Below, piece after piece: positions 35,099 through 48,098 of a DNA stretch of 64,000 nt. The stretch comes from Phycomyces blakesleeanus NRRL 1555(-). Its lineage: Eukaryota; Mucoromycota; Mucoromycetes; Mucorales; Phycomycetaceae. Made by a program: the position numbers and the translations under genes. The DNA lies in contig NW_017265140.1 in NCBI RefSeq assembly GCF_001638985.1, positions 1,302,001 through 1,366,000 of the forward strand, given 5' to 3'. The notes beneath the pieces are model-generated. The model was not told the DNA's origin. It worked only from the letters and a program-made list of their open reading frames with translations, and did not search any database. Position 1 is the first letter of the stretch. Each line of letters begins with the position of its first letter.

Positions 35099-38000
35099 AC
35101 TGACATCCAATGACGTAGAATTCTCCTTTTACTAAGTACTTTACGTCGGAGATGTAGGTTATAAAGCTGTTTGAGACTGATTGTATAATCTGTATTTATC
35201 TATACTTACATGTCTTTGTCTTTGTCTGTCCGTTTGAATATTCACTATCACCAGTTTTTCAGAAATGACTACTTACAGACTTTATTAACAGGATTGAAGC
35301 TTAAAAGATATACCTGAAAGGACTCTTCATTCAATGGATCCATAATCTACCACTATCAAGAAAAAATGCAAGGCAAATACGACACAGGAATGTATTTCCG
35401 GGAACAATAATTGTCGTTTATACTCTATCCCAATTAACATCTAATATATAGCTGCAAAAAAATCAAAAGTCATAATTCACTAAATATCCAAACCAAATAA
35501 TTTTTAACTATAAATATCTACACATCTTTAACAAAGTCTACTTTATTGAATTCTTAGGCTTTACATGATTACTAGCTTGGATATGCAGAGTAAGCTACAT
35601 GCTATTATATTGGTGTGAATGATAAAGATCATATTTTGACATAATATACTTTATTATTGCTGTGCATAAACAACATTAAAAATAATGACATTGAATAAAA
35701 TATCCAACACGTGAGACTTTTATCTGTCTCATGATCATGCCTTGGTCTCATTCCAATACCATCATGTACATTAGCAATGCTGTTTCAACTGTATGTACAT
35801 ATAAAAAAAAGAGCCAGTTTAGAGGAGGTTCCTGAAAAATATTTCGGGATTCGGGAGGAGAATTTATGCTCTCTTTCGGAATTTTGCACTTCCTTTTAAA
35901 GAAACGTGTATACTCCGTGCCGTTGCGGATCTTACATTATTTATATACCGATACGTTCTTCTATATCAGGTACTCGTTTTAATAAGGTGTTTCCCCAGTT
36001 CTTCAGTTTTCGATTTTAAGCATGATTCTTTTAAAATATATTTAAAAGTATTGGGAGCTGTAATATGGAGTATCTTGGAGCTTTAAGTCAATATTTAAGT
36101 AATAGAGAGCTTGTTAATATAGTCGAACCTCTTCCTGCCAAAATTAGTAGTAATTTATTTTCACCGCTGGAATTATTTCATCGACTTAGGACTAGGCTAT
36201 TATTGTGGCAATTTTTGTTCACTTTTTCATAAATTATTTGGATATTATTAGAAATATATAGGTTAAATATACATTAATTTGTCAGATGAATGTCAGAAGA
36301 TTTATAAAGAAGTATAAATGTTCTTTGTTGTTATTGAGCTTTTCCGTGCTCTTTTTGAGTGTATTTATGAATTATATCTACAATAAAGAGGCTACTTTTA
36401 TTAGAGCTGCCTTATGCGTATTTCAATACCATCAATAATATATAAAGTAGATTAAACATCGATTTTATGTCTTTTTGAACTTTATTTTACCTTTAAAAAT
36501 TACACTATAACCTTTTTAACTAAGTATGACCCTCTTGAAGTAGTACTAGTTTTTTGTAGTATGTTATATTACCTCGAGAACCCGACGAGCTGGCCGTAGG
36601 GACAGATTTCTCACCTTCTTGATCTTTTGTACTTGGAGGTGACGGTATGTACTGGTGAATGACCAAGTTCTTTCTGTTTCTTCTTGTAGTTTTGTTTGAT
36701 TTATTCGGTACCATAGCTGGTTAGATATTAATAAATGTATGACAGTAATAAAGATTGTGATTTGTGAAAAAAGTTGATGTATGAAATAGAAAAAAGTTGA
36801 TTTATTATTAGTTTTAGACCCAAGACTTGGAATGTTATGTTATTATTTTATTACATGACAAACATAATGACTTTTAGAGAGAATTAATTGATATTTCACC
36901 CTGATATTTTAGTATATTTTAGCTAAGAGTCTTATAATAAATTTTATGCAAGAATTATTGAAAATTAATTATTGTATACATCTTCATGAATTTGTAGGAT
37001 AAAGTTCTCACTATTCGACTAGATTAAGTCGAAATAGAGATCTTAGGCTTACCAAAAAAGGAAGTTGTAGTCGGTATAAGAAAATATATACTCCGATAAG
37101 CCTAAGTCGAAGTATAAGCTTAATCGACTCTGTTAACAAGCTCTCTAATATATATATACCATACTTTTTTTTTCTTAAAATATATTTAAAGGCATCGCTA
37201 ATAATTGTTAATTTCATTCTACAATTTATTTATTTTTCAAAAAGAAAAAGCTTGGATTTTTACAGAATGGAATCATCTCTCTTAAATTAACGAAAGCCAA
37301 TTATTTGTCATATTAAAGTACAGTTCTAAAAGTTGAAAATTTGAGAAATGGTGAACTGGTGAAGCACCCTATTTGTTTTTATTTTATTTTATTTGTTTAT
37401 TTCTTTATATATATTTATCAAAGTCATTGAGTATTACTGCTCTAATATATCCTATTCTCTTATAAAAAAACATGCTATCCTATTGTTCTTACTATGCAAT
37501 CTTCATTCTATTTAACGTTGTGCAAATCTATTTAGTGCTTGGAATAAATATATATTTTCTGTAATATCTGATAAGAATAATATCATTTCCTTTAAATATC
37601 ATGATTAGTAGAAAAAACTTGTTTTTCAAAGAGAGACCCACAGCGAGAATACGAAAGCCGTAGTAAAGGAAGACATACCAAGTTATCATAGAGAAACAGC
37701 GTTGACGTATGAAATAATTTCAGGGGTCTATTATTAGCTTCGTGTTTGTTAGGAGATTGCATACATATATGATTTCTTACCAAAACAAAAAAGAAGTCAT
37801 CCTAAGATTTTTTTGTCTTTGTTGATCCTGGAAGAAATTATTTACTATATGGCATGCATGAGGGTTCTACTGTGACTAGATCAAGATGTTATGGATACAC
37901 TTTCAGCTAACAAAAAAGTATTGAGCTTAAACACGCAAAATCTCACAAATTCTTTTGGATCTTAAAGATTAACACCCAAATATTCTTACCGCTGAACAAA

Positions 38001-38336
38001 CCATTAAACGCTCAGCAAATAATCTTCGACTTGAGCTTAATCCAAATTGTATCTAGGTAACGGGAATTTGATCTACACATCAGAATAGATACCATGAGAC
38101 AATCAAAGGTGTATAGATGAGTCGTCTCTTGCAAATATGAGTTTATTGTTTGTCTGATCGATGAATTTGGTACGTTTAAACACTGGCCTTCGTGTTTCCA
38201 ACCAAATCTTCAAAAGTTCAGCCAAGTCCTCAATCTTCACCCATATAACCACACCCAAACGATAAATACAATGTACCATGGACTTCTAAAGTAATGTCAC
38301 AACCAAACCTCATTTTTAACAATCATTATTCTTATG

Positions 38337-38366
38337 AATCATTCTATATGTACATATAGAATGATT
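38337..38366. repeat. 30-bp perfect palindrome
   Basis: The half-site AATCATTCTATATGT is followed directly by its exact reverse complement with no spacer. It could form a hairpin or be a dimeric binding site or the remnant of a mobile-element end. It lies in gene-free DNA. Confidence 0.9.
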
Positions 38367-39570
38367 TAGGGGGTATGGCTTCTTTACACTTTGACCATCG
38401 TTTGTGACTTTGATATATGACTGTTATCTTGAACTTCAGGCACATACTTAATCAGCTTTTCACTTTTTTTAGACAATACCAGTCTTTTTTTTATTTTACG
38501 ATTAAACCTCTAATACCTTTACTTACATAGGTATGCGATTCCTGTAACAAAATGTCCCTTACTGAATTAGTCACTGCTTTACATAATTTTCTCACTTTTA
38601 CAAGTTGTGGAATGCTATGGCAACGTTATACCAATGCTTCAAAGAACATTTTTAAGATTTCAAAAGACATAAACGAAAGTCATAGATTCCCAGTAGTGTT
38701 TTCTCAAATTCAGTAACTTTTGTTACCGTTTTTATCATATCGCCGTCTTACACACAGCTTCTCTTTTCTGAAAAGATTTAGATTTTTACAGGTAACCTGT
38801 TCTACAAAACAATCCTTATGTCTAAAAATTAAAAGTGGTGTGTCTCATTTTTTTTTGTTTAAAATCGAGTTCTCATTGGTCTAAAAAATCCAACTTGTCT
38901 CAATCTCAAGTTTAAACACTTGGTCGGTTTTAAACCCCAATTCGATTCACATCGTTTTCAGGGCAAAATCTAGGAGTTTTTTTGTGTACCATTTCATAAA
39001 TGAAAGTGAAAGGCAGACAGAGACAGAAAGTCGGGATGCATCATGTCTACGCACTGATTCTTTCTCTTGTAGATTATTTCATTATTGTGTGTCTATACTT
39101 GAGGTTTAACACCGCATTTATGCTTTTTGTTGCAGTATTCGTATGCTTGCCTGATTACCATTGCTTTATAATCTATGGTACATATCCTGTGTGTGTATTA
39201 AAATACAAAATACGAGTGGGAACAGTTTAGACCCCAATTGATGGTTTGTCTTGGACTGATCATTAATGTGCACCATGTTAAAAAAAACAGTCGCTTTTAA
39301 GTTCTTCATTAGTCCTTTGACATCAGAGGGATATAACGTCCCATAATCTTCACTTCTTAAACTACATATCCTGATCCTCTTCTGACCATGGAATGGTCAT
39401 CTTGGTCTGATCGAAGTGTTGCATGAAGAACAAACTAGCTTGGGTTGTGACGCAGGTTTGGACGTGCCACCTTATCGGACCTTCTATTGAGGCGGGCCCC
39501 TTGCAACCTTTTCAAAACATAAGCCCTTTTCAAAACCTTTTTTTCCTTTTACATCTGCATTATCATCGCG

Positions 39571-41457
39571 ATGCTTCGAGGTGCCTCTGTGCTTACGCGA
39601 TCAACTGCACGCATTTCCGGTAGATCGACCCGCTTGGGTTCGGTAATCATCATAGCTTGTGTAGCCCTCATTTTTTAATAACGCACAAAATAACTTAAGA
39701 CTCTCTTATATATATATGTGTGTGTGTATGTGTGTCCAAATTTACATACAATTAGTCTGTACGATGCTATTCGACTGTTGATGAGCCCAAACGTGGATCA
39801 ATTGGAAAAACCCTGCTGTGGACGACCTTATTGACTACTGCCGCTTACTCTGGCGCGACCTATTATGCACTTCAAAACAAAGCATTCTACGACACTTTTA
39901 CAACTTACGTACCTGGTGGAGAACAGGTTTTGGATTTCCTCGAGGATCTTTCGCAGGACGAGGAATTGCGTCAATATGCTACCAAAGCCAATGAGTTGAA
40001 GGATTTTGCAGTTATACACAGTGCTCTTTTGAAAACCAAAGCGCTCGAAGCCAAGGATAAGGCCACCGAATTTTACGAGAACACTCATGATCTGGTTTCT
40101 AAGCTCAAGGGTGAAGACCAGGACGTTCGTGCTCAGGGTCCTGCACCCATTACACGCGTGAAACGTACTCTCAAAAAGGATGGTCTTTTTACTAATGTGA
40201 TGGAAGGTGGTGAACCCGTCAAGGCCGCATTTACCCCAACCAATATTCCCGATCTTGATGGTCTTGCTCAGACAATGGCACGTTTGGTAGCTGTCTTGAA
40301 TGAGTCTGGCATGACCGGTCATGCTAAGCGTCTTGTAGACTTTGCCTCGCGTGATATCCAACTGTTGGCTTCTGACTTGAAGTCCCAGGAGAGTGAACAG
40401 GCCGAATTAGTCAAGCAAACTGCCGCACTTTTGCAGATTGCTGATGAACTTCAGAACAAGGTTACTGAGCACCGTAAGGAGATTGCATCCAAAGTAGAGG
40501 AAGCCAAGGCTCAATCTGATGCCCGTATCGCCGAGAAAGAGACAACTATGCGTGACGCTTTTGCTGTAGAGAATGCTACTTTGGAACAGCACTTGATGGA
40601 AGTCGGACAAAAGGAACTCGAACATCAGCGCACTGTCTATCTCGAAGCTCTCACAAACGAACTAAAGGAGCGTGCTATTGAGTTGCAACGCGGCTACGTT
40701 GCTCAGGTCAAGAAGCAAGTTGAGGAGGAACGTGGTGGTCGTCTGTCCAAGGTTGATGAAGTTGTTTCTCGCCAGGGTGCCCTGGAGCGCATGGCTTGCA
40801 CCAACGCCGAATATCTTGATGACTCCCGCAAGGCTCATCAATTACTTGTAGCAATTGAGAGCTTGAAGCAGGTCGCTTATGCAGGCAACAAACAGACTTT
40901 CCTTGACGAACTCAAAGCCCTCGAGGCCCTCAGTGCCTCTTCTTCTCCCTTTGCCAATAATGCCGAAAAGCAAAACGAAGCGCTTGTACACGTAGTTGTC
41001 TCCAGCATCTCTAAGACCGTTGCTGAAAATGGTATCGATTCACTCGCTCAATTAGTTGATCGCTTTGAGATTGTCAGCCGTGAAGTTAGAGAGGCTTCAT
41101 TGATCCCCGAAGAAGGCAGCAGCATGATGTCTCACGTCCTTTCGATCATTCTCAGCAAATTCTTGTTCCCTAAAGAAGGCCTTGTAGAAGGCGATGATAT
41201 TGAGGCTCGTCTTGCACGCGCAAAATACCATCTTGACTACTCTCATGACCTTGAAAGCGCTGCCCGTGAGGTCAACCAGCTCAAGGGATGGCCAAAGACC
41301 CTCGCAACTGACTGGCTCAATGCCGCTCGCAGACACTTGGAAGTCAAGCAAGCCCTTGAGGTAAGAACCCACTATTAAATATACCAGTACTAATAAGCAT
41401 ATCCTATAGGTAATGCGGACTCAAGCTGTATTGACAAGCATGCTCCAGTTAAATTAG
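39571..41457 (+). CDS. MIC60: MICOS complex subunit Mic60 (mitofilin)
   Basis: Seen: exons 39571-39642, 39756-41360 and 41410-41457, 574 aa. Exon 1 encodes almost only a mitochondrial presequence (MLRGASVLTRSTARISGRST, Arg/Ser-rich, no acidic residue). Exon 2 continues with VRCYSTVDEP and a membrane helix at about 44-64 (LLWTTLLTTAAYSGATYYAL). A long coiled-coil region follows (about 200-330), then the C-terminal mitofilin signature (SVVSS-like VVSSISKTVAENGIDS, FEIVSREVREASLIPEEG, ARAKYHLDYSHDLESAAREVNQLKGWPKTLATDWLNAARRHLEVKQALEV). Family: inner-membrane protein that shapes crista junctions. VMA13 follows 190 bp downstream in the same direction. Confidence 0.94.
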
Positions 41458-41646
41458 ATACTTTTTTTTAAAAAAAAATCAAACAAAAAATACACACATC
41501 CCAAATCTCAAATCCTAAAATAACTCCGTGTTGAGCGGCGGTTTAATCACATCGTCGAAGCCGAAACGAGCGAGGAGAGCTTGTTGTGACTTTTTGAGTT
41601 GACGCCCCGAGAACGCTTCTTCTTCCTTTCTTAATATATTATAGCT

Positions 41647-43857
41647 ATGGCAGACGTTCCAGAAGTACCACTTGCATTAGTCACTAACGGCTATTTTGAG
41701 ACAAAAGCTGCTAGTGTTAGACAAAAGCAAATCCTCTGGGAGGTGAGACTTGGTCAACTCTACTTTTTTAAAAAGAATGATATATAAACACACATACACA
41801 CACACACAGAGAGAGAGAGGGAGGGAGGGAGAGAGAAGGGAGAGACCAAGTGAGTTTATGGCTAAATGCATTTTTACAGGGTTATAAGCAATCCAAAGTC
41901 TTGTCTGTTGATCAAGTTGAGCTCATCAAGGCCATTGACAAAAAACCTCACGAGATTATCAACTCTACTTTCCAAAGCAATGGAAAGGTCTATGCCTCTC
42001 TCATCTTGCATGCCTTGAAGAACATTGCTCGACCAGACACTGTTCAGTACGTTTGTGTGTTGAGCGATGACATTTTAACCGGTAGGTGCATTCGACAAGT
42101 AATATATCGCGTTTCTAATACATTTTTAGCCGACAACGAAAATTCCCGTTTCTTCTATGAGGCTGTTGACGGGGACTCTGTTACTCTTTTTGCTCCATTT
42201 GTCAAGTATGCTCCAGTGTCTATGAAACTATGAACTAGTATTTATTCTCTTGCTTTAATACAATAGAGCTCTCCAGTCGGATGATGAGTTTACTGCTCTT
42301 CAAGCTAGTAAGATTTTGACGATCCTTGCATGGTATACAATATATATATATATATATATAACATAATATAATATAAGGGACCACCACATATTGATTTACT
42401 TACATGTCATAAATTTACTTTTTCTTTTCCTATTATTTACTTTAATAGTGCTGCCCCTGCACCTTCCAAAGTCGATCTTTCGGACCTGTACCGTTGGATC
42501 ACCCTTCAACTTAACCAGCATAGACCAGAGATTGTTGATCTAATCGTCCAGGAGTTGGAGTCAATCTTGCGCGTTCGACAGTACCGTATCGCTTTCTGGG
42601 AAACACCAAATGCTATGAAAGAGTAAGGGAATTTAATATTTTATACTGTGTGGATAATATCAGTGCATCGCTAACGGCTGCCTGTATAGATTGATCCGCC
42701 GTGCAGATAAGGCCACTGCTACACCCCAAATGCTTTACCAGGTTATTTTTTGCCTTTGGTTGCTAACTTTTGAGCCCAAGATTGCTGCTGAAATCAACGA
42801 GTAAGTTCATTTGAGTGATTTATTTTAGCTTTAAAAGGGTACATCATATTCAACCATTGAACCTGTCGTGTTTTGGGTGTGACAGAAAGTATGATATCAT
42901 TCCTCTTTTGGTTGATATTGCCAAGGCAGCTGTCAAAGAAAAGGTTATTCGTGTCGCCATCGCTACCCTCAAGGTAAGAAAAATAAATAAATATAATCAA
43001 CTCCTGTACACATGCAAGTATGCTGTGATATTGTGGAAAACAAAAAAAGAAAGCTAATTTATGTTACTGTAGAATTTGGTGGCAAAGGCTCCTGCACAAA
43101 ACTTAGCCGCAATGCTTGTTGTCAAACTGTTGCCTTTTACTGAGAATCTTAGCGGACGTAAATGGTCAGATGCAGATATCCTCGAAGATGTGAACTATTT
43201 GAAGGAAAAGCTGCAAGAGAACTTCCAGAGTCTCACGTAAGAGCAAGAGTATAATTTTCATAACAAACAAAAAAAAACAGTATTATAACACTCGGAATAG
43301 AACATTTGAACAATACGCATCCGAGATTGAAACCGGAAAGTTGGAATGGTCTCCTCCTCACAAATCTGAAGTATTCTGGAAAGAGAATGCATCAAAGTTG
43401 GATGAGAACAACTATAGTTTGTTGAGGTAAGACATATTTAGATTAATCTACAGGACATCGCGTGTATATTAAATATATATATATATATGTATAATGCACC
43501 AGAGCTCTTGCACGTATATTGAGTACAGCATCAAGCCCTCTGGTATTGGCTGTGGCCGCAAATGATGTTGGCCAGTATATCAAGTACTCTTCAAAGGCAG
43601 GGAAGAGGTAAACAAGACACAACTATACTTGGTTTGTTGGGAGAGAAATTATTTATTCACTGTTTTGTGTTAATAGAATTCTCCAAGACGTTGGCGCTAA
43701 GCAGCGCATTATGGAATTGATGACCCACGAAGACCAAGAAGTCAGATACCAGGCCCTTTCAGCCGTTCAGAAATACATGCACCAAGCATGGTAAGTTGTG
43801 GTGATGTGATTTACAAAACAACTCTTACTTACTTTCGAATATTACAGGGAATTTTAA
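41647..43857 (+). CDS. VMA13: V-type proton ATPase subunit H
   Basis: Seen: twelve exons (41647-41742, 41880-42081, 42130-42205, 42267-42332, 42449-42622, 42690-42800, 42886-42973, 43073-43236, 43301-43426, 43503-43607, 43677-43790, 43848-43857) give 443 aa. Hallmarks: RQKQILWEGYKQSKVLS near the N-terminus, ILRVRQYRIAFWETPNAMKEL, QVIFCLWLLTFEPKIAAEINEKYDIIPLLVDI, and the C-terminal FWKENASKLDENNYSLLRALARIL, GAKQRIMELMTHEDQEVRYQALSAVQKYM. Family: HEAT/armadillo-repeat subunit of the V1 sector; it activates the assembled pump and silences free V1. The last exon is only 10 nt including the stop, but GT-AG signals and the ending WEF fit. The stop lies 81 bp from that of the convergent FKBP gene. 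Confidence 0.96.
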
Positions 43858-43938
43858 GAAAATTAAGAGAGAAGCAAGTTATACATATTTGTATTTGAGT
43901 AGACTCTGGAGTGATATAAGGAGAGTTTGTATATGATT

Positions 43939-45236
43939 TTAAGCAAACATGTTTTTATACAAAGCTTTTCTACTCTTAAGCCATTGGGCTTCTTTTTGTT
44001 GAAGTTGAGATAAAAGGGCTTTCATTGAGGTATCACTTGGAGAGTGCTAACGTATTAGAATAAATTTGAGTACAGAGCAACAATGTGTGTGTATGAGAGG
44101 GTTTTTATCAAAAAAATACCTTTAAACCCTGTTTCACAGAACTAATGCCTTGTTCATATTCCTTTGTCTCCAAATAAGCCTGACCAAGACGATAATAGGC
44201 TTTGATATTGGTTGGATCCAATGAGATTACCTAAAACCCTTATTTAATGTAACCGAATACTAGTGTTTTATCCCATTATCGCACCTTTTCACAGATTTCT
44301 ATGACCTTGGTCCACTCTTTGAGTTTTATATAACAAGCACTAGAATTACTTGAGGCTGCGATACCCAACGCATCTAATTCCATCCGATCTTTGTCTGTGC
44401 ACTCCTCAGCTCGTTTTATACAGCTATTGACCTAATACAGAGAGTAAATCACAGGACCCAAAAGTTTGATTAGTTCAAGAAGTAGAATACACAATCGTAC
44501 TAGATATACGTGCATACTTTCTCATAAGCATCTAGTGCTTCATTAAGCAACCCGCTTTTGAAGAAAGTGTTTCCCTGGTTCTTGTATGCGAGAGCCAGCT
44601 CGATACACTGACGTGGCGAATTGGGGGACTTTAAAGAACATAGTGTTAAGCTAGACACAGTCATGCGGCCGTGTCTTTTTTTTCCCTTTACCTCCCATAC
44701 ACTTAGCAATTCCACAACGATTCGAAGCGTTGCATCTGAGGGAATGCGATTAGGAAGACCTTTCTTACCATATCCTAAACAATAATTGTATATTTTACTT
44801 CAGTACATAGCATTAAGTACTAAAACAATAGGATTGGAGTTTACTTACCGTAGACACTAGTACATAAGCCTTCGGCAATCTCGCCAACGCACATAGTTGA
44901 AAGTATTAACTCTAATCCATTGATTACTTTACCTATACACAACTACCCATTAGGAAATAGTAAATAAACCAAGTAAAAGTTGATTACCATCGCCTAATTT
45001 AACCCACAAAGGCGCATTACGAAAACGTGTTGAATCGATTGGAGTGCTCTGGCCTTGTAAAAAGATCTCGTAATGACCTGTACCATGTACTTAGTACGTT
45101 TAAATCTTTTATAGTACTTACAACTCAGAGTTGAGTGATTGTGAGCCAATTCTCCGTGGCCTTGATTAAGGATAATCTTTTGGACTTGTGAATCATCTGT
45201 CAGGTATTGTATAGAACCTGCTGGTAATGTACTCAT
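43939..45236 (-). CDS. TPR-containing FKBP-like protein
   Basis: Seen: eight minus-strand exons (45236-45122, 45077-44988, 44932-44849, 44774-44692, 44628-44518, 44431-44285, 44230-44120, 44046-43939) give 282 aa. Residues about 20-125 are an FKBP fold (HYEIFLQGQSTPIDSTRFRNAPLWVKLGDGKVINGLE, YGYGKKGLPNRIPSDATLRIVVELL). Residues about 130-270 hold TPR repeats (LAYKNQGNTFFKSGLLNEALDAYEK, YYRLGQAYLETKEYEQGISSVKQGL). Family: TPR-FKBPs bind Hsp90/Hsp70 C-termini and assist client folding. Compared with FKBP12, the Trp at the pocket floor is replaced by Leu (VINGLE) and the FDSS Phe by Ile, as in weakly active FKBP38/AIP-type members, so catalysis may be weak (inference). Length suits an FKBP8/AIP-like protein without a membrane anchor. 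Confidence 0.88.
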
Positions 45237-48098
45237 TTTGGACCAGTGAACGAGACTTTTTTTTGGTTCTTTAGCTTTTAAAAATTGGGTGTGCATACAT
45301 GTTTTAAATCGAGAGATCAATAGACAGCTTCCAATTTTTTTTTCTTATGAAAAATAAATAGATTATAGTTGTTCCTTATTGTATATTGCCTGTATTGGTC
45401 CTTCTGTTTTTTTTTATGGTCACTTTTCTATAGAATTTTATATCCCTAAGTATTAATAAACTTGTTTTTCTGTACTGAGTTCCCCGGTTGTCGCTAAAGT
45501 AATATAAAGTCTACATATAGAGTTTAAGAGCTTTATTGCGATTTCACTGTACCTTATCTTTATAGTTTCTGCTGTTTTGAATATAATTTCAATTAATATG
45601 TAGGATATACACAAAATAAAGGAAAGAAGACTCTACTTATGGTTTGTTTGTTGTTGAAGGTATTTATTTAAACTGGAATATTATACTCACCCAAACTCTA
45701 AGCTTGAATCTGTATTATTTATTATACATTACATAACATATATACATTAAAGCAGCAGATAAATTACATTAATATTACTTTATCTTATATTATATCACTT
45801 GAATACTAACTTCATAATATGGCGATGCTATGAAAACACTTTGATGAAATCGGAATATTAATTAATTAAGTAGGTGTGTTTATGTCTATAACTACATAAA
45901 CAGTATGATATTGGAAGGATATAATGACTTATATATAAGAACGGATATATAATGTGTTGTATCAAATAACATTTGTAATTACTTTGATGCATTTTAGTAG
46001 ATTGTCTACTTAAACAGGTAATGTAGACACATGAATAATAAGCAGAATTAAATAATTATAGATATATCACAAAACAAAACAAAATAGAGGTTTTTAAACA
46101 AATTCAAAGGATATTGATTTCATTTTCTTTCTGCTTTAAAATACTCCCTTGGTACCAATTTATATATTTCAATAGATAGCAAAGAGTTAAGGCAAGATTC
46201 TCTATCAGTGGCCACATTGTTTCCCTTTTTTCTATCTTCATAGTTGTTAAGTTCAAAGAATCCTAATACATGTGTATATTCTTCTAGAGTCTTCCAAGAT
46301 CTCTGTAGAAGCATCGATTTCCTGATGGAGATGTTATTTTCTTTGTAATGTACCTATATTAAACAGTATATAAGTACAACTTTGGGTAAAATTCAAGATT
46401 CGATCATTATAGATCGATGCTTAGTATCTTTTCCAAGTTTTTTTTTTGCTGAGAGCTGTTTTCTTACATGTGATTAAAGAGGCACGCTAGAAATTCATGC
46501 TATAGATCGAGTCAATCAGAATGGTATTTGGATGAAAGTCTGGTAAAAAATAAAGCGATCGAATGGTGCTCAGCTGTTTATTACGAATAATAAATGATCA
46601 GATTATACTGCTAACCAGTTTCATTTTTATCTTTGTACTGACAATATGCATACATATTGTCATGACACAGAGAAGTATAGAATACTTCGGACCGCGATTA
46701 GGCCTATGATCATTCATAAAATACAAATATAATATATTGCATACAGACTTCCGTTCCGGGATGTACGGTAGTCTAGGCCAACAAAAATATCAAATACTTC
46801 ATCACTTTTATAGTTGTGCCATAGTACTAAAGCATCAGAATTCAGTTTATAAACCAATTTTTTAAGTTCGTATATGTAAACCTCGTTAATTTCTCTTAGA
46901 ACATTCTGCCTTGTAACCTCTATCTTTATATATATATATTGGGTACTTTTTGCGGATTTCGTTCTTGGAAAAACACAGACTATTAATAAAATATTTATTT
47001 GTATATAAATCAACATTGAAAACAATGCATGTAGCAACAGTTATTAAAAGACGGCTTTGCAGAATTGTTTATTCACTCAAAATTAAATAGTTTATTGATT
47101 GCAAAGAATATGAATTGACCTATGTCTATACTGTACTATACTGTACTATACTGTACTGTAATGTACTTTATCTTTTCCTGGCACCCAAAACACTAATACT
47201 TTTTGGCATATTATACCATAGTTCTTTGGATTATTTATCATTGTGAGTATATCTTATTTACATATAACTAATAATTATTTTTGGCGCAGGCTGACGGCGC
47301 ATCAGTCGAGGAGTACTGTGCATGTCGCTAACTAGGGGTCAAAAGAATTATAATACAAGAATGATTATAATATTTACAAATTTGCCGTTCAGATTTATTT
47401 ACTTAATTTTTTTATTTAGCCGGCCAAAGAAGCTATCTCTATTGTCCCATACTCTTACTTTGTCACAATAGATCTATTAAACATGCGCGTTTATAAAGTG
47501 TATATTGTACTATATGAATAATACTTAGTATTTTGATTGTGTAGAGGATACTGGGACACGAATTCATATATGCTCTTCTAATTTGATTTATTCAGAATAT
47601 TACTAGCAAACAATAATATAAATGTGTGTACAAGGCAGTGAGCTTATGATTATGCTATAGCTTAAATAATCATGCAACGAGGTACTGTGTACTAACACAG
47701 TATATCAATTATCTTTCAATCTTAAAGCATGCAATACTGACCTATATTATCATTCTTTGGAAGCCATTATAGAAGCCACAATAGTCTATAATGCAATGGT
47801 TTAGGTTTAAGTGAATGATAAAAATGTCTTTTTTTTTTAACAATAGAATCCAACTCTATTGGTTGTATTACCCCTAAAACCCTTGTTTGAATATATTCGT
47901 CGGTGACATATTGAATTCTAAACAGTGTTATGTAGATACTGAGCACAAGTTCACAAAGGTATTGATGACACAAAAAAAATGTCCCAAGATGGTACAATAA
48001 ATCTTTAATAATTTATCCTCAGCCCCTTATATATAAAAGATAAAGTAGACCTTGTTCAAGTATTTAATTACTGCAAATCTACTTGAACCTTTCTTATA
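45237..48098. other. 2.9-kb intergenic region with possible gene relics
   Basis: AT-rich, no gene model. Two minus-strand open stretches (47037-46714 and 46314-46120) have protein-like composition, but stops separate them; no family was recognised. An ACTGTACTAT repeat lies near 47127-47160. The CCD promoter is at its right end. Confidence 0.45.
48028..48038 (+). promoter_or_regulatory. TATA box before the carotenoid oxygenase gene
   Basis: TATATATAAAA, 60 bp upstream of the ATG at 48099, in a region without introns before the start. Its spacing suits a TATA-driven, possibly inducible gene (inference). Confidence 0.5.

Larger units (their letters stand above)
35021..39570. other. 4.5-kb gene-poor region, possibly with decayed sequence
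   Basis: No gene model could be supported. Sequence is less repetitive than other spacers, and short open stretches interrupted by stops on the minus strand (about 37.6-38.7 kb) could be relics of a mobile element; I could not identify one. It holds a 64-codon minus-strand frame at 36520-36714, a 30-bp perfect palindrome at 38337 and a TGACCAT inverted repeat at 39383-39399. The last few hundred bases should include the Mic60 promoter. Confidence 0.45.

Noticed and set aside
37600..38700. Tc1/mariner-like transposase relic on the minus strand
   Set aside because: I tried reading it, but no DDE block or terminal inverted repeats could be supported.
39828..41372. Minus-strand frames of 72-177 codons
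   Set aside because: Antisense to Mic60, whose plus-strand exon is a complete family match.
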